A DNA stretch of 64,000 bases, taken from the NCBI GenBank assembly GCA_037953745.1, contig JBAKBP010003147.1:95813-159812 (forward strand), written 5' to 3'. A program made the position numbers and the translations under genes. The notes beneath the pieces were generated by a model, which saw only the letters and a list, made by a program, of their open reading frames with translations, was not told where the DNA came from and ran no database searches. Positions 52,360 through 63,596 of this stretch are shown here, piece after piece. Every line of letters begins with the position of its first letter. Within the stretch, counting starts at the first letter, position 1. This DNA comes from Lithodes maja (Eukaryota; Arthropoda; Malacostraca; Decapoda; Lithodidae).

Positions 52360-53946
52360 ATGATCGTACTTATTACTCTCTTACTTATTCCTAATATCCT
52401 AATCTCTTCTAAAGATGTACTTTCTACCCTCTCTGGGCTTAACACTAATAAGGCGTACGGTCCGGACGGTGTTCCTCCTGTTGTTCTCAAAAACTGTGCT
52501 TCCGTGCTGACTCCCTGCCTAGGCAAACTCTTTCGTCTCTGTCTATCCTCTAACGTCTTCCCTTCATGCTGGAAGTTTGCTCACATTCAACCTGTCCCCA
52601 AGAAGGGTGACCGCTCTCAACCCTCCAACTATCGTCCAATTGCTCTTATCTCTTGTCTTTCTAAAGTTTTTGAAACTATTCTTGCTTCCAAATTTCTTAA
52701 GCATTTCTCTTCTCATAATCTGCTCTCAGATCGCCAGTATGGCTTCCTTAAGGGTCGCTCTACTGGTGATCTTCTTTCATATTTTACTAACTCTTGGTCA
52801 TCCTCCTTTCGGGACTTCGGTGAGACTTTTTCTATTGCACTAGACATATCGAAAGCCTTCGATAGAGTCTGGCATAAATCTTTAATTTCTAAACTACCCT
52901 CCTTCGGTTTCTATCCCTCCATCTGTGCCTTTGTCTCTAATTTCCTTTCCGGCCGTTCCATAGCTGCGGTTGTGGACGGCCATTGTTCACTTCCTCACCC
53001 TATATACTCCGGTGTTCCTCAGGGCTCTGTCCTATCTCCTATTCTCTTTCTAATTTTTATAAATGATCTCCTTAACTGTACCTTAATTCCCATCCATTCA
53101 TACGTAGACGACTCAACCTTACACTACTCCATTAGTTTTTCAGAACGCCCCAGCCAGCAATCCCTCAACGACAAACTTAATGAAGCCATAGAACTCTTAA
53201 ATTCTGATCTAAATACTATTTCCAATTGGGGCAGAGAAAACCTTGTTAACTTTAATGCTTCCAAAACCCAATTTCTCCATCTATCTACCCGTCAGGATAT
53301 CCCAGCGGACTATCCCTTATTCTTCAACAATACAAAAATCAACCCTTCATCTTCTCTCAATATTCTTGGTGTCTCTTTTTCTTCTGCTCTCATTTGGAAG
53401 GACCATATTACCAGTCTTGCTAAGGCAGCCTCCCAGAAGCTGGGTGTGCTCAACCGCCTTAGGGGGTTCTTTTCCCCTGCACAGCTTCTTGCTCTGTACA
53501 GGGGCATAGTGCGCCCTTGTATTGAGTATTGTTCACATGTGTGGGGAGGCTCCTCTCACACCGCTCTCCTAGACAAAGTTGAAAGGAAGGCCTTTCGTAT
53601 CATTAACTCCCGTCCACTCACCAACTCTCTGCAATCTCTCTCTCTCCGCCGCAATGTTGCATCTCTCTCGCTATTCTATCGCTACTATAATAATCAGTGT
53701 TCCTCAGAGCTATCCCAGTGCATACCACCTCCTTTACGTAGGGCACGTGGTACCCGTCTTGCAACTCAATCCCACCCCTACTCTGTGCAACTCTCCAACC
53801 CCAGAGTGAAACGTTACTCTCAAACTTTCTTCTACTCAACATCTGAGCTCTGGAACTCTCTCCCAGAATCAGTCTTTCCCTCTTCCTATGACTTAAATTG
53901 CTTCAAACTCCGTGTGTCCAGGCATTTTGGCTCGAACGTCCCTTGA
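52360..53946 (+). CDS. LINE-2 reverse transcriptase, 5'-truncated, 528 codons open
   Basis: This is the longest LINE-2 copy. Clear similarity to other copies starts near 52395 (VLSTLSGLNTNKAYGPDG); the first codons are probably chance. Reverse transcriptase motifs in order: VPKKGDRSQPSNYRPIAL, IALDISKAFDRVWH (catalytic Asp), SGVPQGSVLSPILFLIFIND, and SYVDDST, with a YVDD box instead of the FADD of CR1. The C-terminal part carries LALYRGIVRPCIEYCSHVWG, DKVERKAFRIIN and ELWNSLPESVFPSSYDLNCF. The endonuclease is absent because the insertion is 5'-truncated, so the copy cannot move alone. The unbroken frame suggests a recent insertion. It is jockey/BS-like by motif; the clade is not resolved. Confidence 0.88.
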   Translation: MIVLITLLLIPNILISSKDVLSTLSGLNTNKAYGPDGVPPVVLKNCASVLTPCLGKLFRLCLSSNVFPSCWKFAHIQPVPKKGDRSQPSNYRPIALISCLSKVFETILASKFLKHFSSHNLLSDRQYGFLKGRSTGDLLSYFTNSWSSSFRDFGETFSIALDISKAFDRVWHKSLISKLPSFGFYPSICAFVSNFLSGRSIAAVVDGHCSLPHPIYSGVPQGSVLSPILFLIFINDLLNCTLIPIHSYVDDSTLHYSISFSERPSQQSLNDKLNEAIELLNSDLNTISNWGRENLVNFNASKTQFLHLSTRQDIPADYPLFFNNTKINPSSSLNILGVSFSSALIWKDHITSLAKAASQKLGVLNRLRGFFSPAQLLALYRGIVRPCIEYCSHVWGGSSHTALLDKVERKAFRIINSRPLTNSLQSLSLRRNVASLSLFYRYYNNQCSSELSQCIPPPLRRARGTRLATQSHPYSVQLSNPRVKRYSQTFFYSTSELWNSLPESVFPSSYDLNCFKLRVSRHFGSNVP

Positions 53947-54050
53947 TTTTGGCCCTGTCACTCTTTCAACTATGGGGGAGGCACTCGCTATAGGCAGTTA
54001 TGCCTTTTGCCTCCCTCAATCACATAGAATTTTTTTTTTTTTTTTTTTAT
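53947..54050 (+). other. LINE-2 3' UTR and poly-T tract
   Basis: TTTTGGCCCTGTCACTCTTT, GGAGGCACTCGCTATAGGCA and TTTTGCCTCCCTCAATCACA form the 3' UTR shared by at least six LINE-2 fragments in the window, followed by a T run at about 54030-54048. Confidence 0.8.
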
Positions 54051-54194
54051 TCATTTTAGTTGTATATTGTAGGTAAGTATAATTATATACAGTATTTTAC
54101 AAATTAAACATTCTTGGGCGTTACATTTAATTTACTCAACTTCCCAGGGGTCTAATCAAAACAATTCATACAATGCGAAGTAGTTTTACACTTC

Positions 54195-54578
54195 ACATAT
54201 ATAATGTTCACTCATTATACATATATAATGTTCACTCATTATACATATATAATGTTCACTCATTATACATATATAATGTTCACTCATTATACATATATAA
54301 TGTTCACTCATTATACATATATAATGTTCACTCATTATACATATATAATGTTCACTCATTATACATATATAATGTTCACTCATCATACATATATAATGTT
54401 CACTCATTATACATATATAATGTTCACTCATTATACATATATAATGTTCACTCATTATACATATATAATGTTCACTCATTATACATATATAATGTTCACT
54501 CATTATACATATATAATGTTCACTCATTATACATATATAATGTTCACTCATTATACATATATAATGTTCACTCATTAT
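54195..54578. repeat. 24-bp minisatellite, 16 copies
   Basis: The unit is ACATATATAATGTTCACTCA then TTAT. It is almost perfectly uniform (one T-to-C change near 54382). The length of 24 gives long open frames on both strands with 8-residue repeats (YIYNVHSL and MSEHYICI). Confidence 0.96.
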
Positions 54579-55205
54579 ACATTTTGTTTTCAGTGCTATT
54601 TTCCCCATTATCTCATAACCCAGAACAATTATCTTGCAGCGAAAAAAAAGGTCGTTTTTTTTCGTTTTTTCTACGCATCGCTTGCAAACTGTTTGCATGA
54701 TTTTTTGTTTCCATTCGTCGGTAATGTCATTAACCCCTTCACCAAGATGACGCATTGTTACCTCTGTTTCTGGCTAAAATTAGATGATTTTATGACCACA
54801 ACTAACATAACACAACTATATTATACTCGGATATTACTCTCTCTCCCTCTATATATTTATCTATCTATCTATCTACATACATCTATCTATCTGTATTCCT
54901 TTCTTCATCGCCTTCAATCTCCCTCCCTCCCTTCCACTCCCTTTCCCTCCCAGCACATTAACCTCATTACCGTCTAACTCTATCCCTCCACAACTTCCCT
55001 GCCTCCGGCCTCCGCTGCTGCCGTTGGTGCTGGTACCTGTTGCCCCGGAGCAGACTGGCTCACCTGTAACTTGTTAATCTATTTACCGCACCGCCCCCGA
55101 CCCTTTGGCTGCTCCTCTAGGCCGAGCGCTTTTGTGCACCCCTCTTCTGATTGTTCGTACTGTACAGCCTAGGTCATAACAGGTTTTATGACCAGGTTTT
55201 AACTA
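54579..55205. other. Unassigned stretch with microsatellite
   Basis: It contains a MITE-B-like left end at about 54729-54795 (TTAACCCCTTCACCAAGATG, TTAGATGATTTTATGACC) and CTAT repeats at about 54858-54892. No gene recognised. Confidence 0.4.
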
Positions 55206-55904
55206 TTTACAGGAGAGATTAAGGCAATGTATAGTGTTTGACATTATAGGCTCCGGAAGAGCTATATATTTACAGGAGAGATTAAGGCAATGTATAGTGT
55301 TTGACATTATAGGCTCCGGAAGAGCTATATATTTACAGGAGAGATTAAGGCAATGTATAGTGTTTGACATTATAGGCTCCGGAAGAGCTATATATTTACA
55401 GGAGAGATTAAGGCAATGTATAGTGTTTGACATTATAGGCTCCGGAAGAGCTATATATTTACAGGAGAGATTAAGGCAATGTATAGTGTTTGACATTATA
55501 GGCTCCGGAAGAGCTATATATTTACAGGAGAGATTAAGGCAATGTATAGTGTTTGACATTATAGGCTCCGGAAGAGCTATATATTTACAGGAGAGATTAA
55601 GGCAATGTATAGTGTTTGACATTATAGGCTCCGGAAGAGCTATATATTTACAGGAGAGATTAAGGCAATGTATAGTGTTTGACATTATAGGCTCCGGAAG
55701 AGCTATATATTTACAGGAGAGATTAAGGCAATGTATAGTGTTTGACATTATAGGCTCCGGAAGAGCTATATATTTACAGGAGAGATTAAGGCAATGTATA
55801 GTGTTTGACATTATAGGCTCCGGAAGAGCTATATATTTACAGGAGAGATTAAGGCAATGTATAGTGTTTGACATTATAGGCTCCGGAAGAGCTATATATT
55901 TACA
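55206..55904. repeat. 63-bp minisatellite, 11 copies, essentially identical
   Basis: The unit starts TTTACAGGAGAGATTAAGGC and ends GGAAGAGCTATATA. Eleven units span 55206-55898, plus a few bases. No differences between units were noticed. Both strands are open with 21-residue repeats because 63 is a multiple of 3. These proteins are not considered real. Confidence 0.96.
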
Positions 55905-55921
55905 TAAATAGAAGTAGCTCT

Positions 55922-56290
55922 TGAAGGGGAGATGGGCTTATTTATTTGCTTATTATTTTATCTGTTAATCCTTTTAGTTTCCTTGCTAAACCTCCATCAA
56001 GTTGTAAAGAACATTCCCTAGAAAACCCTTTAAGATAAATGTGTAAATTTTTCGGTAGGAAAATGTCCCGGCCGGAGGCCAATTACTCTTAAAATTACAG
56101 GCTCGCTATCGCTCGCCAGGAAATAAAATCGACACCTAAATAGCACGAAAGGTCTTTATATTGAGAACAGAATGGGTGTAATGTCATAAAATTGCCAAAC
56201 TAAATGAGTCAAACGTCTTAAAATCTAAAATACAATGGGATTAATCACGAGGGAGAAGGGGGCCAACAAAAAGAGCCCATCTCCTCTTAA
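55922..56290 (-). mobile_element. MITE-A copy 6
   Basis: TGAAGGGGAGATGGGCT at the left and AGCCCATCTCCTCTTAA at the right form a complete inverted-repeat pair with TGAA/TTAA flanks. The interior holds all MITE-A blocks, including GTCCCGGCCGGAGGCCAATT and CGCTCGCCAGG. This is the best full-length copy, about 365 bp, with no ORF. Confidence 0.85.
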
Positions 56291-56419
56291 CAGTTATCTC
56301 TGTTTTCGGCCGTACCATGGGTATGTTTGTGCAGCGTTCTAGTAGTGTTGGAATTACCATGGTTGTGTGTGTTGTCTGTAACCAGTGTAATCACCTCAGT
56401 CAATGTTCATCAGGTGCTA

Positions 56420-56630
56420 TAGCCTGTTCCAAATAGGTAGGCCAGATATCATGAACCTTAACCTCTGTAACTTGAAAAAAACTGGAGAAAATTATCTGTA
56501 AATGTCCACACCTATTCCCTAGCTGGCCCTTCCCAAATTATAGAAATGTTAGTTTGATTACTCTAGTCGTTTGTAAGTAATAGAGATTAATGTTCAAAAG
56601 TTTTGGCATATTTACTTGGAATAGGTGTTA
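56420..56630 (+). mobile_element. MITE-D copy 3
   Basis: TAGCCTGTTCCAAATAGGTA then GGCCAGA at the left and TTTTGGCATATTTACTTGGA then ATAGG at the right. The interior CTACTCTAGTCGTTTGTAAG matches copy 2. Confidence 0.75.
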
Positions 56631-57469
56631 CGTATGACTTTTGACAGTCACTGTAAGTATGGGTAATAAGATTAGGAAGACGTTTTGAGATACGCTCCTT
56701 TCTTGGTTTAACTGTTGACTCTATATAAGGCTGACTGAAGGTGTCGATGGCCTTAAGAGATGTAGATATTATGTTTTAGTTATAGGTTGATTGTAGGTTG
56801 ATCTCAGCTCTCGTTCTCTGCTCGTTGATTGATATGTTAATTAAGTAGATAATTGTATCGCCGCCACCATCCCACTTATACCTTATACATGCTATATATA
56901 GGTAAAGGGGGAAAATAAAGATCTCTAGTCCAAAACCACTTTGATATATTATATTCAAGTACAAACTGAAATAATATACAGAGTACTAAAACTTAAGTAA
57001 GTGAGATAGCCTTCCCTATATTGAGAGGGAACTTTAAAAGGCGACTTGTCTGGCCTGTGGTTCAAATCTATCTGTCGTCCAAACTCCTCCCTACCTCTTA
57101 GCTCTCCTGCTCTTCCACACCTTTCTAGAGGTGAAGGAAATTTCCCTCACACCTTCCGGTCATGCGATGGAGGCATGAGAGAGACATGCAAGTGCAATGA
57201 TTGCTAAACTGGCCTGGGAACAGAATCCGAGTCATGACAAATCTGACAAGGAGTTACAATGGATAACCTTGAAATTGTACAGTTGCCTTCATTAGATCAA
57301 TCATAGAAGTATATTAGCTTAAAAATATATGATAGATGGTTATAAAGATTTCATAATAAATAGTATAATCTTGAGATGTAATACGCCCCCACTAAAATCT
57401 TGCGTGTATCCACCGCAAGGCAGATACTTAAAATAACATGAGAGTAAAACAATTTACAGTTAAAGTGAC
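56631..57469. other. Unassigned stretch
   Basis: No gene or known element recognised. Confidence 0.4.
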
Positions 57470-58025
57470 ATCTCCTTGACATTAATTCTCATAGTATCCC
57501 AACCACTATCTGCAATGGCAGACATCAGAGGTTCAGAAGACTGTCGCATTTACAATGTGAATACTATAGCCTATGTTATGTACTCCAATAATCCAATTAT
57601 TATTTCATGACTTATATACTGTATGTACAGGGGTACACATATGGTAATCTAATAATCTAATAACACTATTATAACAGCTTATAGTATTAACATTGTATTT
57701 TCCTTGTATCAAATACAATGAATTCCATGACCTGCGGTGTCAAATGTATACATCCTGTTGCCCCACGGTCTGCATCCATTGTATTTGATACAAGGAAAAT
57801 ACAATGTTAATACTATAAGCTGTTATAATAGGGTTATTAGGTTATTAGATTACCATATGTGTACCCCTGTACATATATAAGTCATGAAATAATAATTGGA
57901 TAAATTGGAGTACATAACATAGGCTATAGTATTCACATTGTAAATGCGACACAGTCTTCTGAACCTCTGATGTCCGCCATTGCAGATAGTGGTTGGGATA
58001 CTATGAGAATTAATGTCAAGGAGAT
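57470..58025. repeat. Long palindrome: two 250-bp inverted arms with a 56-bp loop
   Basis: The left arm 57470-57720 and right arm 57777-58025 are reverse complements with only a few differences (for example GGCAGACATC versus GGCGGACATC, and a small indel near 57620). The loop 57721-57776 is unrelated. The outermost bases are ATCTCCTTGACATTAATTCT and its complement. No ORF or clear target duplication was found. The minus-strand frame 57850-58098 is a by-product. Confidence 0.92.
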
Positions 58026-58092
58026 TCAGCCAGCGAGGATCGAACTCGTGGCCTCCAGCATGCAAGGTACGCACGTTACCCACCCTTACAAT
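58026..58092 (-). tRNA. tRNA-like sequence (3' half), probably SINE-derived
   Basis: The minus strand reads GGGTAACGTGCGTACC, GCATGCTGGAGGCC and CGAGTTCGATCCTCG. The last part is a good T arm/B box with a 4-bp stem. The 5' half is weak and the anticodon stem does not pair. It directly abuts the right edge of the palindrome. Confidence 0.4.
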
Positions 58093-58123
58093 AATCATAT
58101 TTGTTTCTTTAATCCTCCTTTAA

Positions 58124-58431
58124 GGGGAGATGGGACGTTTTTCTGGCCCCACTTCTCCCTCATGTTTAGCCCCTTTAGTTTTCAGATTATTCGATGTTCG
58201 GCCCATTGGTTTGGCAATTGTAAGACCTTTCGCCCAATTTCTTTGTCAATATTAAGACTTTTAGTGTCGTGTAGTTGTCGATTTTGTCTTGGCATTGACA
58301 TAATATTGACAAAGAAATGGGGTGAACATTCTTAAAATCGCCAAACTAATGGGCCGAACGTCTTAAAATCTGAAAACTAATGGGGCTAAACATGAGGAAG
58401 AAGGGGGTCCAGATAAACGACCCATCTCCCC
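58124..58431. mobile_element. MITE-A copy 7, palindromic form
   Basis: GGGGAGATGGGACG and CGACCCATCTCCCC end the element, with TTAA on both sides (58120-58123, 58432-58435). Unlike other copies, both halves contain the same MITE-A half in inverted orientation (about 58124-58256 and 58300-58431: GTTTAGCCCC, TTCGGCCCATT, TTTCTTTGTCAATATTA), leaving a short centre. Confidence 0.85.
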
Positions 58432-58435
58432 TTAA

Positions 58436-59530
58436 TGCTGATATACATGCTTTCGAAGCTGTTCCGGGTTGGATTGAAGCTCCTTGTATATTTTTCACCT
58501 GATATTTGTATTTCGGAGGTTTAGAGGTTCGAAGCTTCAGAATGTAACAGCATTAATGACCCCGACAGTACACTCTAACACATATATCATGGTCCTATCT
58601 GAATCCTCAAACTGCTCAAATGAGCCAACAACATTTATTTTCTATATTAGGTAAATAATTAATGAGGGCATGCGATTCCGTTCGGAAAAGTTACGACAAA
58701 TTATGACCATGACTTATGTCATAGAGTGTACATTAAAAATAATGGAACAACATTAAATATAATACCGTGCCATGATAATATACACATTACTTTTTATATC
58801 CTAGAGAAAATAACTTTTAAACAAGTGGTTTGTTAAACTTTGAACCTAGAGAAGTCAAACGATATTTAAATGAACCGCTCGGACATGAACAGTCTTCGTT
58901 AGTCCATCTCAGTTCAGTGCATTGGTACCGTTTCATGGAATTTCGTCTGTTAAAGGCGGTTTCAAACGAGCGATATTTCCGTTAATTGTTACTGGCAATT
59001 GTAGCCTGGCAGCTTGAAAATGTTTAGTTTCATAGGAATTAAACTACCTAACATAATATACCTTCGATCTAGTTTCCGATTACAATGTGAAAAGGCCTTA
59101 AAATAGTACGAGAATAAACTTACTCGTCGAAAATTGCCGGAAAAAACGCTCGTGTGATACTGACTCTAGTGTAGATAACATTTGATCATCGAGAGCCAAC
59201 TGAAAACTGGTGTGGTGAATGTGGAATAAACTCACACGCTCGATTTCTGGTTATATTTGTTTGTGATGGAGGAATGTCAAATACAGAAGGCGCGCTCTGG
59301 ATTTAATATTATAGAAAAGAGTGAAATACTGCATATACTATTAATATACTATCGATTAGGGATTTCTAGCGTCCTTTATATAATATTAAGTATTACTCAG
59401 TACTATTATGTAGAGTAAAATCATGTAAGTAAACAGGAACTGAACAGAGGCGCATCGTTGGTCTCTTTTGTTTCTGAGGCATTGTGGGTGGGAGCACTTG
59501 GACGCCATTTTAACCTGATCACTGACCTGT
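58436..59530. other. Unassigned AT-rich stretch
   Basis: No gene or element recognised. Confidence 0.4.
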
Positions 59531-59765
59531 GTACAGTCGTCAGGATTAATTAGTTTAATTTTCCCTGTTAGTAGCACTGCACGTGGAGAAGTATCTCCTC
59601 CACCTCCTCTCCTTGTTGTTCCCATACCCCCACCTAAACCCTCCCATTTTCCCTCCCCGACCCCAGAACTACACCCACCCTCCCTTCTCTCGCTCTCACC
59701 CAGCTCGGAGCTACTTCTGGGACCTTGCCGATTACATTTATTCTGAACACCTAATGAAGGAATTA
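59531..59765 (+). repeat. Long inverted repeat, left arm
   Basis: TGTACAGTCGTCAGGATTAA ... GTAGCACTGCACGTGG ... CACCTAAACCCTCCCATTTT ... ACCTAATGAAGGAATT. Its reverse complement, with moderate divergence, is at 61254-61495. The minus-strand open frame 59386-59811 is low-complexity, from the pyrimidine-rich arm. Confidence 0.8.
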
Positions 59766-61253
59766 AGTATTTCACACAACTCTCGACCACCATCTCCTGC
59801 ACAATAAACATATGAACTAAACAAAGCCTAACCTGAAGCTGCTAATTACTACCGTTACTAGTAGGGTTAACTGTATAATGATATGGATATACCAGTTATG
59901 AGGGGTAGAAATACACACTTGTATAATTATATATAAGGTATAATGAGATTAATTGGTTATACACGAAACTGTTATACAGAGTGGTATTGTAGTAGAAGAA
60001 TTATTGATCAGTTCAATATTATAACTCTTGTAGTTAATCTGGGATTTAAAAAATGGGCGTTATATAGTTATTTAGTAATTATTCTTAACAGGTGTGAATT
60101 CAAATTTCTTGAAAGTTATCTCAAGAGAATAAGCTTGAATAGGCGTGAAACTTTCAATAGTATTATGTGGAGTAGATACCCTACGGCTTGCCATTACTCA
60201 GGGAGTATTTAACGCAATTTGCTATGTTTCAATCCATATTGCTACATAGCCATAGTGAACGCCCCCCTTAACTTGGTTACAAAACAAGATACCTGATCAA
60301 ATAGAGTAGTCTTATGGCAAGGTGTTAAGGGTAAGGTGACAACATGAATAAGTCCTTCCCTAATGTATGGGTGACCGTAAGTGTTGAGGGCATGGGAACT
60401 TTAAAATAAGACCCTCCCTAATGGATAGATGAGTGTAAGAGTACCCGAGGGGTAGTTAATTAAAATAGGGCATATATATTGGTTATCAACCCTTCAGGAT
60501 TATTAAGCCTGTTTATGTCAAGTAATATTTCAAGCCTGGAGCCTCTTTTCGAAAACCTTGCCCGAGGGTAGTTCGTGTCCCGTTTATATACAGTAATTTT
60601 ACATTATGGCCAATTAGGAAAACAATATGGCCTAATGATTGGGTAGATAGCTCTGTTAAGAGGATGAGTGTTGAGTTAGCGTAATGAAGTCACATGGCCG
60701 ACTCACTGGGCACATTATCGGCAATAGTTCATAGCATTTATTGGCAAATTGGCTGTTTACACTTAATGAGTCCTGAACTGTCTGGAAGCAGAGATATTTG
60801 TGGTGAATATGATGAAGCAAATGTTTTGTTCTTGTATACGGTGCTAATAAGTAGTGATATTAGTATTTAGTAATGGTATAAAAAAAAAATCATTCAAAAT
60901 ACTTGAATGGTTTACTTTGTGTTCATTCATGGTGGAATTGACACAGACGGTCCTCGTTGTCTCAAGCTTGTTACGTAGCCCAGACTGAGCCATTACAACG
61001 ATGGAAATGAAATACAACTTGACGACGGTTAGTTTGGCAGCTATATTAGAGTATGATACAGTACTAAACCATCAGTACATCGGTATGAATCTGTCAGGGG
61101 TCAATGGTAAATGTATCGGTATGAATCACTCGAATTATATGTAAGGTTTTCGGCGAACACCCCCCCCCCCCCCTCCCTCTCTCTCTCTCTCTCTCTCTCT
61201 TTTTCTTTCAAATTTAGTAAAGCTAATACTTGACTCTGCCTATGATACATTGC
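59766..61253. other. Interior between the two inverted arms
   Basis: About 1.5 kb with no convincing transposase. The longest open frame (59943-60212, 89 codons) has no recognised motif. A C run and CT repeats lie at about 61160-61200. Two diverged copies of a TCCCTAATG(T/G)AT-containing segment lie at about 60345-60410 and 60408-60450. Confidence 0.4.
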
Positions 61254-61495
61254 ATTCCTTCATTAGGTGTTCGGAATACATGCAATTGGTGAGGTCCAGA
61301 AGTAGCCCCTAACTGGGTGAGAGCGAGAGAAGGGAGGGAAGGTGTCGTTCTGGGGTCGGAGAGAAAATGGGAGGGTTTAGGTGGGGGTATTATGGGAACA
61401 ACAAGGAGAGGAGTGGAGGGGATACCTCTCCACTGTGCAGTGCTACTAACGCCTTAGTCCAAGGAACTGAAACGAATTAATCCTGACGACTGTAC
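61254..61495 (-). repeat. Long inverted repeat, right arm
   Basis: CATTCCTTCATTAGGTGTTC ... AAAATGGGAGGGTTTAGGTG ... GTGCAGTGCTACTAAC ... TTAATCCTGACGACTGTACA. It is the inverted partner of 59531-59765. Confidence 0.8.
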
Positions 61496-63205
61496 ATACT
61501 CTCCATATTTATCAAGCAACATCTACCTCATCCCTTCTTCAACAACCTCCACACTACCACGGTAAATGCTAACACCTCCCATTATTCACTGTTGGCCATT
61601 ATAATATAGGTAGGACGAATAGTGTAGGAATGATAACATGTTAAGATAAAGTACACTCCGATACCATAGACTCTAGCCCACTCATACGAAATCGTGGACC
61701 CCTATATATGTTTTCTTTATGCATAACTATCTGTACATTCCCCACTTTACATTTTCTGGCCATTGTTTCTTTACTGCCCTTAGTTATATATTGCATCAAT
61801 ATATGATCATAAGTCCTGACAAATTTACATACTGAGTGGATGTTTTACTTATGAAATTGATTAGGAAGGTTAAGCTAAAAGTGAATTTAATATCAATAAC
61901 ATTAGTAATACTATGTTGTATTATTATGAACTGGGTTACTGATCTTTGTCATATATGCTGAGATAAACAAATTGCTTTAGTTTCAGAAAATTAAACTTGG
62001 CATTTATTCTCTCCTGTGGCGTAAACCATACTTTTAAGAAGTACTAGATTATCATAAAGGATTAGTTATAATACTAAAACATACTATTGTAATATGCACA
62101 GTACTAAATGTTCCGCTTATACAATATTTACAATAAATGTAATTATCAGATTATCTCCTATGTAATGGGCACTTTCTGTGACTCTGTCTGTTTTGTTCAC
62201 AAACTAGCCTAGTCTCTCAGTTTTCAAGATGGAGAGCCCATACTTAGCATGCATACTAAGGGGGTGCCAGAATAGGTTTTAAACACAATTTTTGACAAGG
62301 TTATGTGTCACAAATTCAGGTACCTTGATAGTTATATCATATATGCAATCTTTATAACACATACATAGTTTCTATAGATGTCATTACAATCGGAAATATA
62401 TATTAAATCATTAGACTTTGGGAGTTATGTAAGGGTGGAAGCAAGAAAAGGTGGCCATCTTGAATCAGTGAAGATCTAATTTGTTTCTTTCACCGTATTT
62501 TGTCATCCTTTACATCATGACAGTTCCATTAGATTCTTCGCATGTTGGTTCAAATAATGATATGAAGCCAGAATCAGATGTCCGAAATGCTCTTCCATCA
62601 GATGTACTGCTTCGTCCACCCCCAAAAAATTAAGTATTCCCAATAATGTAAATTCAAATTTTTGCATCCTGTCCCTTGCGGTCAAGAACTTAAATAATCT
62701 TTCGGTAAATCTACAGTTATACTACCCCTCCCCCACTACCACCCCACCTCCCCCCTTCAAAACACGCCTTTTAGCATCTTATTTGATGGTTCAGCAGACG
62801 CGGAAACTGAAAAAAAAAACGAATTTGTTTATATTAATGTCACTAATTTTCCCATGGATTTATAGTTTTCTGTGTTATTTTTAATCAATATATAATGTTT
62901 GGAAGTAATTACAAGCCTCTGAAAAACCGTTTCCCCTATGAGGTGGGGCTTTGCCCCCCCCCCCACCCCCTCACCTCCCCCATGAATTATTGTCATCATA
63001 TATATTGACAGCAGGGGGCAACAAACAAGTACGCCGTGACCCAACCGACTGTACACCCAGGTAAACAAACCTCACTTTGCCTAAGGTTTGTAATACTTAA
63101 TGTATCTATTTCAAGTCAAATATACATTTCTGCGCATCATCAAACCATACCAAGTCTACTATTAATAATATTAACCTATTAGTACCAACAGAATAGTGAC
63201 AAAAT
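61496..63205. other. Unassigned stretch with C-rich runs
   Basis: No gene recognised. C-rich tracts occur at about 62727-62755 and 62955-62970. It includes the left member of a 24-bp perfect inverted repeat (62706-62729, partner 63206-63229). Confidence 0.4.
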
Positions 63206-63220
63206 AGGGGTAGTATAACT

Positions 63221-63355
63221 GTAGATTTATCAGTCTTTCAAATAAATTGTATTATGTGGATAAGTTGTGTCATGATGAAAACATTGATTTATTTTCTGTT
63301 ACTGAAACATGGTTACAGCCCAAGATTCCCAACTGTGCGATTAATATTGCGAACT
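63221..63355 (+). pseudogene. LINE endonuclease N-terminal scrap
   Basis: The frame reads RFISLSNKLYYVDKLCHDEN then IDLFSVTETWLQPKIPNCAI. The SLSNK and TETW blocks are the Asn and Glu motifs at the start of APE endonucleases in non-LTR retrotransposons. Similarity ends at 63355, where an ATAAGAAC-type repeat begins. It is too short to assign a family. Confidence 0.55.
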
Positions 63356-63596
63356 ACCATAAGAACATAAGGGCAGGAGACCCCCATTGAGATGGAGAGA
63401 CTGTGTAAGAAAAGCTTTGGATGATAGAGGAATGACTATAGATCAGGCATGGGAAGTGGTGGTGAATGGAGAATGCTTGTGAATAGTTGAGTGAACACGT
63501 GGTCATTTGGAATAAGGGGTCGGGCGCAAGTTGGACTAGATAATAGTCCATCAGGCGCCTGGCCCGGGGAGACGACTAATATGAAGGGTGCGCCTG

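Noticed and set aside
54173..54977. Open frames of 175, 189 and 257 codons with 8-residue repeats
   Set aside because: Produced by the 24-bp array; both strands and two plus frames are open at once.
55203..55911. 223- and 225-codon open frames with a 21-residue repeat
   Set aside because: Produced by the 63-bp array; the perfect repeat gives no sign of protein-level selection.
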